DNA of 64,000 bases from Patella vulgata (lineage: Eukaryota; Mollusca; Gastropoda; Patellidae): the NCBI RefSeq assembly GCF_932274485.2, contig NC_065884.2:37591540-37655539 (forward strand). The letters run 5' to 3'. The notes under the pieces were generated by a model. That model did not search any database and was not told where the DNA came from. It worked only from the letters and a program-made list of their open reading frames with translations. Of the stretch, positions 43,910 through 55,486 are shown piece by piece. Each line of letters begins with the position of its first letter. The stretch's first letter is position 1. The position numbers and the translations under genes are program-made.

Positions 43910-44908
43910 AAAAAAAAAAAAATAGACTTTAAACATACATCAGCCAAACTTTTATAAAAGTATCAATTGCTTCATATATGCAAATTATGGTGGATATTGT
44001 GTACAAGGCTCGAAATTCATTTTTTCGATCGAAGGCCAACTTTTTTATTTTTACACAAATAATGCATCTTTATATGTTTACAGTTGGATGGGTGGGCGAG
44101 GGGGTGGGGGGAATTAAAACTCTTATCGTACCGTTTTTAGTATGATTTTTTATTCTGAAAAATATAAAAAAATCGGCATGTAGCTCTATTGAAAGTTGAA
44201 ATTATTCCTATATCATCTGTAGAGCTGAGTAAAACATGGATATAAATCGATAGTATTGAATATTGTTCTCCATTTTTTGTGCGTGCGTAGGTAGGTGGAG
44301 GAGTCAACTCAATGTTTTCTGTGCGTTAATCCTTCGTATATATAATAATACAATAGCCTACATCAGTACATCGGTCACTTTATTTACTTCAAAGTCTCAA
44401 TGTTGCATTTAAAAAAAAATGTTAAAATCAATTCGCCATCATTCAAACCATACTTTGAGTTTGAAACAATAATTGCCATGTCGTGGAATTTGCCAAATCG
44501 GAGATACCCGGATGTGTAAATAATTCAGAGTTTTTCCCCCTTTCAGAATTCGTCTGCTCATTATTATAATAAAGTACAAATGACATAGCACTCATTGATG
44601 ACAAAACACTTGTATTTCTACATTCAGAATCAAGGCTACATTATTTTAATGATAATAAACATTTTACTAATTCGTGATAACAAGCTCTTTATTAAATTTT
44701 TTCTACTTTTGGCACGTAAATCGACAAAGAATTGTCGGCCATATTGGTATTTGTCGCGCTCACGTACGCAATGTTTTGAATCGACTCATGTTCATTTTAT
44801 TTTGGTTCCTACACATACATAGGACTATCGATACCCAGCACTAATCGTCGGCGACCATACATGGACGAGGATAGTTATAAATCGGTCATGAACCTGGGGC
44901 CAAATTCT
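43910..44908. other. Gene-free stretch
   Basis: AT-rich with a G-rich patch (gggtgggcgagggggtgggg, about 44091-44111). Nothing recognised. Confidence 0.4.
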
Positions 44909-45563
44909 AAAGATAGGTTGCCAGGCAACGAAACATACGCCCACAGCAGCTAAATCGTCCGGGCAGTCAACAAGTGTTGTCGCATATTTTTACTTCTTTC
45001 GGTAATGAAACATTTATAATACACTCATGAAGTAATTATCAGAAAACCATTAGAATTTGTTTGGTTTTTAATACCATGGATTTAGCTGTTCAAGTCATAA
45101 AAATTCATTGAAAATCAATATACTTGTTTGTCTCAAGACCTTAAACTCTGTGTATCAATCTGAAGTCAATCGGATGATAACTTTAGCCTCTAGAGCGTCA
45201 CAAGAATTTTCAAAGTGATCAAGGGCCATAACTTCGGCAGTAATTATCAAAAATCGCTGAAAATGAATAGACTTATTCGTCTCATGACCTTAAACACTGT
45301 GTATAAATTTAAAGTCAATCGGATATTAACCTTAGCCTCTAGGGCGTCCACAAGATTTTTCAAAGTGATCAAGGGCCATAACTCCGGCAGTAATTATCGA
45401 AAATCGCTGAAAATCAATAGACTTCTTCGTCTCATGGCCTTAAACACTGTATATAAATTTAAAATCAATCGGATATTAACTTTAGCCTCTAGAATGTCCA
45501 CAAGCAATTGTGGACGCCGGACCGTCTGACGGACAGACGGGGGCGACGCAATATATAAAAATT
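44909..45563 (+). mobile_element. Family A element, short copy with both ends
   Basis: 5' end aaagataggttgccaggcaa, 'gaaacatacgcccacagc' and 'aaatcgtccgggcagtcaac'. It has a leader, then three 150-bp units (anchors 'caagggccat' near 45221 and 45371). The 3' end has caattgtggacgccgg, 'gacggacagacgggggcgac' and 'gcaatatataaaaatt', but the stem-loop itself is deleted. Confidence 0.88.
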
Positions 45564-45999
45564 GGAAAATAATCAACGGATTTATATATAATTTAATAAA
45601 ACAAAAAGCAAATTGTATGTATTGATAATGTAAATGAACCATTTAAATCCTATACCACAGTCTGTTAAAATTGTTAATAAAAATCTGTGTCTTTAAAAAT
45701 CTTCCACTCAATCAAAATTCAGAGCCAAGCCAAACTAAGCCAGAGTTATTTTAGTATAAAAAATAAACGCAACTTTTATGTTGTGAAAGTCGTCTTTTAT
45801 CTACGATTATCATATTATGTGTGAAATAGCTTTATTTAACACCCGCTTACACCGAGGTTATATCGCAGACAATTATCATATTAGTCACTAATCTCCCCTT
45901 AATCTATATTCCCATACACATTAATTACAGAAAAGGCCTGTGTATACACGGTATTATGAGCTATTTACGTTTTGGTCAGCCGGTTGTTATTTGGAATAT

Positions 46000-46352
46000 A
46001 AATGAAATGAAATGAAATGGGGTTTAACGTCCTGCTGTTCTGCTCCTATACTGGGCTAATGAAGACGGGCATACGCCATACAGTGTGCTATGAGGGAAAT
46101 TTTGCCCGGGCAGCGGCACTATCGCCTACTCTTATATCGAATTCCAACTGCCAGGGGATCTTTTACTTGCATTCCAATATATACACGGGACCTCGGTTTT
46201 TCGTATCATCCGAAGGACTAGACAGCGGTCCTTGTCAGGCCCTACGGTCTGCACCACTGACAAGGGGAAACCACGTCGGAAAATCTGGATGAACTTTCTC
46301 GGCCAATGCAGGGATCGAACACCCGACCTCCAGGCTAGCGAGCCAGCGTCTA
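46000..46352 (-). mobile_element. SINE-1 copy, minus strand
   Basis: The (GAAAT)n tail at 46000-46019 is the complement of the ATTTC tail. Then come 'ggggtttaacgtcc', 'gaagacgggcatacgccata', 'ttgcccgggcagcggcac' and 'ggatcttttacttgcattcc', up to the B box gggatcgaacacc (about 46312-46325) and 'gctagcgagccagcgtct'. The first 25 or so bases of the tRNA-like head are missing at the right. Confidence 0.88.
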
Positions 46353-46539
46353 ATAAGTAAAGGCCGTAGATAAGTAAACACTTTGTTGTTTTTTCAACGT
46401 ATCTCGGAAAGCAGACGGCTCGTCTAATAAGTGAACGGGTCGGCCATTTTTAAACGCCTCTAGGAGAAACTAAACCTGTCACCATTAAACTAAGCCATAG
46501 TTCTAACTAACCCATTTATGTAATTCTTAAACGATTTTT

Positions 46540-47315
46540 TATACGCCCACATTTTCATGTGGACGTATTATGCCGTCGCCCCTGTCCTTCCACAATTTGT
46601 TTGTGGACACTCTACAGGACACAATTCTTATCCGATTTTAACGAAACTTGAAATATAGGTGTATCTCTAAAAGATCTCGACTGCTTTCGATATTGGCATG
46701 TATCGGATCGAAACTTCATGGATTATGGCCCCTGTTTGTACGAAAAATCATGTTTTTGGCTTGTGGACCCTATAGAGGTCACAATTTTTATCTGATTTTG
46801 TTGAAACTTGAAATGTAAGTTTATAACCCAAAGATCTCGGTTCCTTTCGATATTCGCGCATATTGGACCGTAACTTCCTGAATTATGACCCCTGATTGTA
46901 CGAAAAATCGCGTTTTTAGCTTGTGGACCCTATAGAGGTCATAATTTTTATCCAATTTAAAAAAACGTATTATTATATCACCGTTACATCCTAAGGACGG
47001 CTAAGTTCGAATTTCGTGAAAATCGGCCTAAAACTGACAGACAAAATGGCCACCCCTCATTCTCTAATAGTTTAAAAAATATGGTATATCAAGGTTGTGG
47101 ACCCTATAGAGGTCACAATTTTTATCCGATTTTGTTGAAACTTGAAATGTAAGTTTATAACCCAGAGATTTCAGTTCTTTTCGATATTTGCGCCTATCGA
47201 ATTGTAATTTCCTGAATTATGGCCGTTGATTGTAGGAAAAATCACTTTCTTTTTAGCTTGTTCTCTATCCATCTCTCGAAAATGTGGGCGTATTCTGCCT
47301 GGCAGCCGCTGGTAT
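46540..47315 (-). mobile_element. Family B element, short complete copy
   Basis: The left edge has the 3' stem-loop end in reverse (tatacgcccacattttcatg, tggacgtatt), then 'gtcgcccctgtccttccaca'. Two double modules follow. The right edge is the 5' end in reverse (tgtgggcgtattctgcctgg, cagccgctgg, ends at 47312). It lies 300 bp before the first plus-strand DDB1 exon. Confidence 0.9.
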
Positions 47316-47605
47316 CAATTAACGAACAATGTTTTGGAAGTAAACGCTATGCATACTTTCCAACGCTAAAAACCCAGTTCTAAACGATACCAAATCCCTA
47401 GTATTATGAGCTAGAACGTTTTCTGCCCAAAATTAAGTTTACCTTCAAAATATAGATTATTTCTCACAATAAAACACTATTTTTGTCCGTCCAATTATCA
47501 ACTACCTGGTAAATAAAATTTTCACCTAAATATATACTCTCTACCATTTAAATATAATATGTTCTATTTGCCTTTAATGCTGTATATAATTTTGCCATAT
47601 TTCAG

Positions 47606-47770
47606 TATTACATGCTCATCAGTTAAGAACTAATGAATGTGCTACAAGTTTAATATCAGCTAAATTAGGTGATAATCCTAATTATTATTATATTGTTGGA
47701 ACAGCTTTGGTTCATCCTGAGGAAGCTGAACCTAAACAAGGCAGAATCGTTGTCTTTCAATATTCTGAAG
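47606..47770 (+). CDS. DDB1: DDB1 exon (plus-strand group, first in order)
   Basis: This 165-bp exon encodes [20 protein letters not shown] ... [20 protein letters not shown] ... QYSEG, matching vertebrate DDB1 [20 protein letters not shown] ... [18 protein letters not shown] (recall). The acceptor is atatttcag and the donor gtgata (GT, weak). It belongs to the C-terminal third, in the third propeller that binds substrate receptors. Read on to the next exon it stays in phase (GAA-G/GA-AAG). It is on the opposite strand from the three exons at 9.6, 28.5 and 43.8 kb. No preceding plus-strand exon is seen to its left. Confidence 0.95.
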
Positions 47771-48162
47771 GTGATACAGAGAAACGTATTTAATTTTATA
47801 TCCAAAATAACATTGTATGCAACAGAAAAATTCCAATCTAAATTAATTTTAAAACGACTAATCATTATTTACATTGTTCAGACAATATCTAATTGAGATC
47901 ACATTGCTCAGCCATATATTTTGGAGATGATAAATGTCTGTATCTCTAGTCAAATATTGTGGTGTGTAGTATGTATAGCCTGGAAGGTATGGTTTATTAA
48001 CTATTTGATAATTACTACATCATGGTGCCTAAATTATGATTCAGATCAATTATTCAATTTTAACATCGACCATCCTACCTGTAGGAATATATCTGTCAAT
48101 AGCTTTACCAATGGTTGGTTATCACTAATACAAGTCATGACCCTTATTTATGTTTCTATTAG

Positions 48163-48257
48163 GAAAGTTAACACAGATAGCAGAGAAAGAAATAAAAGGT
48201 GCAGCTTATACATTAGTAGAATTTAATGGTAAATTATTAGCCAGTGTAAATAGTACG
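48163..48257 (+). CDS. DDB1: DDB1 exon (plus-strand group, second in order)
   Basis: This 95-bp exon encodes [20 protein letters not shown] ... [11 protein letters not shown], matching vertebrate [20 protein letters not shown] ... GKLLASINST (recall). The acceptor is tttctattag and the donor gtaagt (strong). It lies 392 bp after the previous exon, a normal short intron, in contrast to the 15-19 kb introns of the minus-strand group. It ends in frame with the exon at 50047 (ACG/GTA). Confidence 0.95.
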
Positions 48258-48259
48258 GT

Positions 48260-49130
48260 AAGTATTCACTATTTAATATTTTTGAATTTACTCCTACTCT
48301 GGAATATTTAAGTAGGTCTCACAGCTACATTGCTCATGCTGTAAGAAAATCAACAATTTTTCGATTTTAACCTTTTTATACACCCACTCGTAATATTGGC
48401 ATATATTGTAATCCCCTGTAGATCCGTTCACATTTAGCTTGGCCTTACTCTTAAAGACTACAATTATTTATGGGTTCTTTTGATTTTTAATCATCCATAT
48501 TTTCATGTGGACATTATACTGCAATCTGATTAAAACACAGATCTTATTTCGTTTTGTTTTTATAGTTCAAAATTTCGTTTTACATGTCTTTACTACACTA
48601 TATTGGCGTGTTCTGAATGATGTTACGGCGAGCTTTAGGCGTTTTTTTTTGCATGGAACTGTGGGTAATCCACTAGTAACATCAATGGAGAGGGATTTTA
48701 CATAGGCTAAGCCTGTTTCCCAATCCCATTCAGACATCCTGAATAAAAATATTGTTTATAAAAAAACAAGACATCAATGCTGATTGGTTAATCAGATGTC
48801 TGACGTCATAAGGTCAAAAGCCGCTTGTATGACCTCTGATGCGACCTATCGCTACAACCAGTCAGATCTTCATGTAGTATAGGCCATCGAAAGTATAAAA
48901 AAAAAAACGAAATAAAGATCTGTATTTTAATAAGATTGTATTACACTGTTACCTCAGTTCGAATTTCAACATTTTAGGATGGCAAGTTCACCTATTAACA
49001 CTTAACTCATTCGGTCCTACTTTCGCCAGGCGTCGACCTAATTAGCTACTGAATTTCACCGGCTTACACCACCTGTCTACTACCTAATGTCTAGTCACTT
49101 TTCCTAACGACAACTGTTGTTGGCTTCTTT
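48260..49130. other. Intronic DNA, no gene
   Basis: AT-rich, nothing recognised. A 66-codon frame at 48505-48705 has no domain. Confidence 0.4.
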
Positions 49131-49510
49131 GATGTAAAGTTTTGTTGATCAAGAAAGTTATCAAAAAAGGCCAATTGGCTTCCCAAAAGTAGTTATCCAA
49201 TAAATATATAGTTTGAACTAATTACTGGAATCATAAAATTTGTAAGTCTTTACATCAAAGGTTTAGGAGTTATAAAGGTTGTAAACTCGAGAGACAATTT
49301 GCCCGCCCATCAACAGCTGCTGCCGGCCTTTTTGATGTACTGTTTTATTGATCAATAAAGTTATAAAAAAAGACGATCGGCTTTCCAAAAGTAGTTATCC
49401 AATAAGCGTATAGCGTGAACTAATGATTGAAATCATAAAATCTATATGTCACATCAATGGTTCAGGGGTTATAAGTTTGTGAACTCGCGAGAAAATTTGT
49501 ATCATAGGGC
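49131..49510 (+). repeat. Two-copy tandem repeat, unit about 185 bp
   Basis: Blocks 'gttttgttgatcaagaaagt' with 'cccaaaagtagttatccaat' (49138-49202) recur as 'gttttattgatcaataaagt' with 'tccaaaagtagttatccaat' (about 49322-49400), about 185 bp on. Both units end near 'gttcaggggttataag' and 'aactcg(a/c)gag'. Confidence 0.75.
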
Positions 49511-49560
49511 GCCATTTTGTACGCAAGTTTAATATTCTCACGCGCGTTCATCCAATAATT

Positions 49561-49895
49561 TCTTCGCTATGGAAAGCGATTCCGATTCAGAATTTGAAGG
49601 AATTTTATCAAAGGATATTTACATGTGAATATTAATCTCAGTAATGACAAATGTTCTGGGGGAAGTGATTTTTCCGAAATTTGAAACAGCAGAGAAGAAG
49701 ATATATGGCATACCAAAATTGGCAGCCACTCCTCGTCGAATTGTAATATCCCAGCGCTCACACTTTTAATAATTTTTTTGCTATGGAAAGTGATTCTGAA
49801 TCAGAATTTGTAGGATTTTTATCAAAGGGTATTTTAGATGTGAATATTAACCTCAATTGTGTTCGGGAAAGTGCTTTTCCAGGATTTTAAACGGA
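49561..49895 (+). pseudogene. Tandem pair of broken ORF starts (MESDS...EF)
   Basis: ATG at 49569 opens MESDSDSEFEGILSKDIYM and stops. 214 bp further, ATG at 49783 opens MESDSESEFVGFLSKGILDV and continues INLNCVRESAFPGF before a stop. The flanking DNA is also duplicated. The acidic Ser/Asp/Glu N-terminus is like that of many mobile-element proteins, but the family is not recognised. It lies in a DDB1 intron. Confidence 0.55.
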
Positions 49896-50046
49896 GAAGA
49901 AGATTACCCAGATACGACTTACTAAGTGTTCTCAATGTATTATTTAAAGAGTTTGTGGGATTGTTCATATGTGTCCAAGGAGAAACCAAATCAAAACACA
50001 GAATATTTCAACATACTTCAATATATATATCTGTGTTTATTTTTAG

Positions 50047-50217
50047 GTACGACTATTTGAGTGGACACCAGAGAAAGAATTGAGATTAGAATGTAGCCAC
50101 TTTAATAATATCATAGCTTTATATTTAAAAACAAAAGGTGATTTTGTTTTGGTTGGGGATCTAATGCGGTCTATATTACTACTGGCATATAAACCATTAG
50201 AAGGGAACTTTGAGGAG
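50047..50217 (+). CDS. DDB1: DDB1 exon (plus-strand group, third in order)
   Basis: This 171-bp exon encodes [20 protein letters not shown] ... [20 protein letters not shown] ... [10 protein letters not shown], matching vertebrate [20 protein letters not shown] ... [20 protein letters not shown] ... YKPMEGNFEE (recall). The acceptor is atttttag and the donor gtaggt. The next expected exon (ARDFNPNWMSAVEILDDD in vertebrates) is not found in the remaining 13.8 kb, which is all repeats, so the next intron is long or the gene is cut here. Confidence 0.95.
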
Positions 50218-50309
50218 GTAGGTGACCATTTGTATTATTACAGAGAACCCAACAAGTAAGCCCAATAACACAAAAATTATTGTTTTAAATTTTTAAATAA
50301 TTAGTTTGT

Positions 50310-50548
50310 ACGAAAAATCACTTTTTTGGCTTGTGAACACTGTCGAGGTCACAATTTTTATTCGTTTTTGTTGAAACTTGAAATGTAAGTTTATAACCAA
50401 AAGATCTGGGTTCCTTTCGATATTTGCGCATATCGAATTGTAATTTCCTAATTATGGCCCTTGATTGTAGGAAAAATCACTTTCGTTTTAGCTTGTTCTC
50501 TATCCATCTCTAGAAAATGTGGGCATATCCTGCCTGGCAGCCACTGGT
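50310..50548 (-). mobile_element. Family B fragment, 5' end kept
   Basis: Reverse B module (tgtacgaaaaatcacttttt, gtcacaatttttattcg) ending in the reverse 5' terminus 'gggcatatcctgcctggcag' and 'ccactgg' at 50548. The 3' half is missing. Confidence 0.85.
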
Positions 50549-50582
50549 TTTGCCTGTAAAAGAGTCTATTTTCATTCGATTT

Positions 50583-52165
50583 TTATACGCCCACATTGAA
50601 ATGTGGTCGGTCCGGTGGTCCGGCGTCCACAATTGCTTGTGGACGCTCTAGAGGCTAAAGTTAATATCTGATTGACTTTGAATTTATACACAGTGTTTAA
50701 GGTCTTGAGACGAAAAAGCCTATTGATTTTCAGCGATTTCCGATAATTACTGCCAGAGTTATGTCCCTTGATCACTTTGAAAAATGTTGTGGATGCTCTA
50801 GAGGCCAAAGTTAATATCCAATTGACCTTAAATTTATACACAGTGTTTGAGGTCATGAGACGAAGAAGCCTATTGATTTTCAACGATTTCCGATAATTGC
50901 TGCCAGAGTTATGGCCCTTGACCACTTCAAAAAATCTTGTGGACGCGCTAAAGGCCAAAGTTAATATCCGATTGACTTTAAATTTATACACAGTGTTTAA
51001 GGTCATGAGACGAAGAAGCCTATTGATTTTCAGCGATTTCCGATAATTACTACCAGAGTAATGGCCCTTGATCACTTAAAAAAATCTTGTGGATGCTCTA
51101 ATGGCCAAAGTTAATATCCAATTGACTTTAAATTTATACGCAATGTTTAAGGTCATGAGACGAAGACACCTATGGATTTTCAACGATTTCCGATAATTAC
51201 TGTCAGAGTTATGGCCCTTGATCACTTCAAAAAATCTTGTGGATGCTCTAGAGGCTAAAGTTAACATCCGATTGACATTAAATTTATACACAGTGTTTAA
51301 GGTCATAAGATGATGAAGCCTATTGGTTTTCAGCGATTTCTGATAATTACTGCCAGAGTTATGGCCCTTGATCACTCTGAAAAATCTTGTGGATGCTCTA
51401 GAAGCGAAAGTTAATATTTGATTGACTTTAAATTTATACACAGTGTTTAAGGTCATGAGACGAAGAAGCCTTTGATTTTCAGCGATTTTCAATATTTGCT
51501 GCCAGAGTTATGGCCCTTGATCACTTTGAAAAATCTTGTGGATGCTCTAGAGGCCAAAGTTAATATCCGATTGACTTTCAATTTATACACAGTGTTTAAG
51601 GTCATGAGACGAAGAAGCCTATTGATTTTCAGCGATTTCCGATAATTACTGCCAGAGTTATGGCCCTTGATCACTTCAAAAAATCTTGTGGATGCTCTAG
51701 AGGCTAAAGTTAATATCCGATTGAGTTTAAATTTATACACAGTGTTTGAGGTCATGAGACGAAGATTCCTATTGATTTTCAATGATTTCCGATAATTACT
51801 GCCAAAGTTATGGCCCTTAAGTTATCATCCGATTGACTTCAGATTGATACACAGAGTTTAAGATCTTGAGACGAACAAGTATATTGATTTTCAATGAATT
51901 TTTATGACTTGAACAGTTAAATCCATGATATTAAAAGCTTTGCATACAAAACGTTGGCATGGGGCAGAACTTTATAAAAACCAAACAAATTCTAATAGTT
52001 TTCTGATAATTACTTCGTGAGTTGTTGCTCTTAATCAGATTTTAATGTATTATAAAGGTTTCATTACCGAAAAAAGGAAAAATATGCGACAACCCTTGTT
52101 GACTGCCCGGACGATTTAGTTGCTGTGGGCGTATGTTTCGTTGCCTGGCAACCTATCTTTTTATA
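50583..52165 (-). mobile_element. Family A element, complete, longest copy
   Basis: The left edge is the reverse 3' end with stem-loop (tatacgcccacattgaaatg, tgg), then 'gtccggcgtccacaattgc'. Eight tandem 150-bp units follow, with small indels, between 50640 and 51850. The right edge is the reverse leader and 5' terminus 'gactgcccggacgatttag', 'gtgggcgtatgtttcgttgc', 'ctggcaacctatctttt'. It splits a family E repeat (flanks 50550-50582 and 52166 onward). Long minus-strand frames of 97-167 codons here are repeat read-through. Confidence 0.92.
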
Positions 52166-52785
52166 TTTTTTTTACCATTTGATGCCTAATGCCAATTTGG
52201 ACCAAGTCAAACCAATTTAATATTTTCACTGTCACCGGAAATGACGTCATTTGGGCAAAAACTGTATTTTTAGCCTTCAAAACAGCTATTTTACTCAAAT
52301 GATTTTTAATGTTTTATAAAATTATGATATTTTATTCCAATCAACAAATAGAACGAACCAATACCATCATACAGATACCACTAAATGGTTTCTAACTTGT
52401 ACAGTTGCAGAGAAATAGACGATTTTCTACAAGTCACTTTTCAAGGTTTTTAGTCTATAAAAGTGTCAATTATTTTTCGCTTTTCATCAAATTTTCACCA
52501 TGTGATGCCTAATGCCATTTATGATTTCATAGAACTGATTTAAGATTTTCATTATTACCGGAAGTAATGTCATTTTGGCAAAAACTGTATTTTTAGCCTT
52601 CCAAAAACAAATATTTTTTTGTAATGAGTTATATTTATTAATCGATTAACATTATGATATTGGATTCCAATGGACATACAGATTGGATGAATACAATCAT
52701 ATGTCCAGAATTGCTTCTAGCATCTTCCCTTGTCGAGAAATTACCAATTTTGTCGGGTTCATTTTTATACCCCTCTGTTCGTTCA
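52166..52785 (-). repeat. Family E repeat, unit about 320 bp
   Basis: Two rounds of 'gatgcctaatgccattt', 'aagattttcattattaccgg', 'aagtaatgtcattttggcaa' and 'aaactgtatttttagccttc'. It is the reverse counterpart of 61862-62470. Confidence 0.78.
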
Positions 52786-52789
52786 CTCC

Positions 52790-53385
52790 AAAATTTTTAA
52801 TCCGATTGTTTTAAAATTGATATATATAGTATGCGTTAGTGAGATGAAGAAGCCTAGTTAATTTCAATAATTTCTGTTTATTGCATCTAGAGTTATGACC
52901 CTTGTTTCACTTTGTTGAACCTTGTGAACGCTATTACGCCGAAAGTTATCATCCAATCTTTGTGAAATTTATATGCATTATTTAAATTAGTGAAACGACA
53001 AAGCCTACTGAATTTCAACAATTTACAATAATTAATTCTAGAGTTATGGTCCTTGTTTTACTTTGTGAACCTTGTGAATTTTTGAATGACAAAAGTGACC
53101 ATCCTATCTGTATGAAATTTATATGCATTATTTAAATTAGTAAAACGAAAAAGCCTGTCAAATTTCAACAATTTCTGTAAACTACTTCCAGAGTTAAGAC
53201 CCTTGTTTCCGTTTGTAGAACTTTGTGAACCCTCAAACGACAAAATTATAATCTGATCTGTATGAAACTGTCTTGTAAAGGCCCCCAATTACCTACAAAG
53301 GAATAAATATGTGACAAGCCTTGTCGACCGCTCTGACAATTAAGCTGCTGTGTGCATATGTTTCGGTGCCTGGCAACCTATCTTT
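52790..53385 (-). mobile_element. Old family A-like element
   Basis: Four diverged units of about 120-150 bp with 'agagttatgacccttgtttc', 'aatttcaacaatttctgtaa' and 'gaaatttatatgcattattt'. It ends in a recognisable A 5' terminus (tgtgcatatgtttcggtgcc, tggcaacctatcttt, 53353-53385). It is more decayed than the copy at 50583-52165. Confidence 0.75.
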
Positions 53386-53699
53386 AAAAAAATTACGCAT
53401 TTTAATTTCCATTAGAAAGTCAGCTAACTTAGAGGTAAGTTAGTAACAAATTTTGTAAAGATCACTTTTTTGACATGTAACACATGGTAACAAATGTATA
53501 AATGGAATTAATATTGCTGGATTTGGTTGTTTCTGCGTCCATTTTATAACACGTGTGCAATGCTTATGTGGAAATATGTTGAACGGTTTCATTGGTACCA
53601 GAAGTGACATAAGTTCAAGGGTAACTTGGCACCGAAAGTGACAAAAGTTCAAGAGTAAGGTGGTACCGGTGAAACCCGTCATTACTGCATCGCAGTTTT
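53386..53699. other. Gene-free stretch
   Basis: Contains a short direct repeat (accagaagtgacataagttc / accgaaagtgacaaaagttc, 41 bp apart, about 53598-53660). Nothing else is recognised. Confidence 0.4.
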
Positions 53700-55330
53700 G
53701 TTTCTGTTAAGATTATTATTATTATTATTTTATTTTTTTTTTGTGTTTTGTCCACAAATCGGATTTCTCAGAATCTAACCATAGGATCTTTCTGAAACTT
53801 TTACCTATCCCCCCAAAAATGGGTTGATTAAATATATTTTCAAAACGTTTTACGAATCCGAAATCACCGTATTTTACGAACGAATGCATTTGACCTACAA
53901 TGCTGTAACTTTGTGACTATTTGAACTATTTTACTAAATCTTTTTTCTTTGAGTACCTTGAGACAATTACTTCAAATCTGCAGATTCAGATTTTCGAATT
54001 TCGAAAATTCGTCGCTGTGATTTCGAACCGGTATTTATGACCAATTTGACAACTTCTTTAATAGTTGTACAATTTTCATGAAATTTAGTATGTAAGTAGA
54101 TCTTACCGATGCGACTTCAAAAATATGATTAGAAATTTGCTAAATTATCTCCCCTTAATGAAATTATTAAAAAAAATCATCGAAATATAGGTCAGAATGA
54201 CCTAATTTTTTTTTTCGATGCTAGACAAGTAATTACTGATTCATATACAAAATATGGAGTTTGTCGATCGAACCGGAAATGCCACCATCTTGAAACGTGA
54301 AAAGTCCTAATAACTTTTGCGATATTGCACTTACAGACATGGGAGTTATATTTTCTGAATCCCTGCAGGAATGCCTAAAAAACTTTCAGAGCAGAATTTT
54401 GATTTAGGTCAACTGATGGCTGCCATTTTGAAGTGAATATGAAAAATAGCGAAAAATCGACATTTACGGTCTTCTAAACAAACACAATAGGGCATAGTAT
54501 GTTCAATACGTCTCCTATTTCTGAAATTAATACATTTCAGGATAGCCGGGATACGGGTCGAATGTTTGGTATTTGAATATTTCAAAAATTTCGAATTTCG
54601 CCTTTGATGTTTTCCGTGCCGACAAGGTTGTTTTCGAGTGTAGGCCCGCGCATGCGCGTCACAACCCTACTATCGTGCACACCAACTTGAAACTCACCGG
54701 GTATCTGGCTTATGGTCCCAAGCACAATTCCAAACAAGAAATTTTAGGGCCATTTTCCCGGGGGTACATAAAGTAAAACAAGAAAATAGAGATGGAACTA
54801 GGTGTTCGATTTTAATTTGGAGACAATATTTGGATGTGCCAAGGTCGGAAATGGGGGGTTAGCCGAAGTTTCGAAGAGATAGGTCCATTTTGTAAAAAAA
54901 TCCCTTCATAACAAACATATTTAGCTGCTTTTGACTTTGCGCATGCGCAACGCTGGAACCAAAGCTACCATGTCTACCAAATTCCGGATAGAAACTTTTC
55001 ACATTGGTACCTAGGTGCCCTGAAAATTTCAAGGCGATACCTGCATTCTTTCAAGTCGTTTGTTCTTGGCACGGCTCCAGGTCGGCTGGCGTTCTCATTT
55101 TTTCTAAATCCAGATACGGCTTCCGTAAGGGGAAAAAGGGGGAATTTCGCCACGACACCGGAACGGATTGTCCGAGAACCATGAAATTTGGACACAATAC
55201 GCCTATTACCACCCCGGATTCTGTACTTTACTCCCATTTTGATCCGATTAAAAAAAAAAAGAGTTTCAGCCAAAAGAAAAAAAGATTTTCGGAATTTAAA
55301 TTTGGTTTTAATTAATTTTGAAATTGAAAA
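53700..55330 (-). repeat. Family D element, copy 2
   Basis: Reverse of 23990-25260, starting with 'ttgtttctgttaag', (ATT)n at 53711-53730 and 'ggatttctcagaatctaacc', and ending near 'cggaatttaaatttggttt'. Where copy 1 has a 19-G run, this copy has six C. 103- and 99-codon frames on both strands at 54974-55315 mirror each other and are not genes. Confidence 0.8.
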
Positions 55331-55486
55331 TGCAAAGGGATCTTATCGCCTCTTCCGTATGTGATTGCTAGTAGTACTATACACATTATCCTTAAAAAAC
55401 ATTTTTTTAAAATGACCGCAACACTAAAAACCAAAATCGCCTATTTTGACTTTATCATACATTAAATATTATATGCATGCGGTTAA

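Noticed and set aside
50572-51782. Series of minus-strand frames of 97-167 codons
   Set aside because: These are family A repeat units again, broken only by small indels between units.
54974-55315. Overlapping frames of about 100 codons on both strands
   Set aside because: Both lie in the family D repeat, and the D copy at 23990-25260 does not keep them open.
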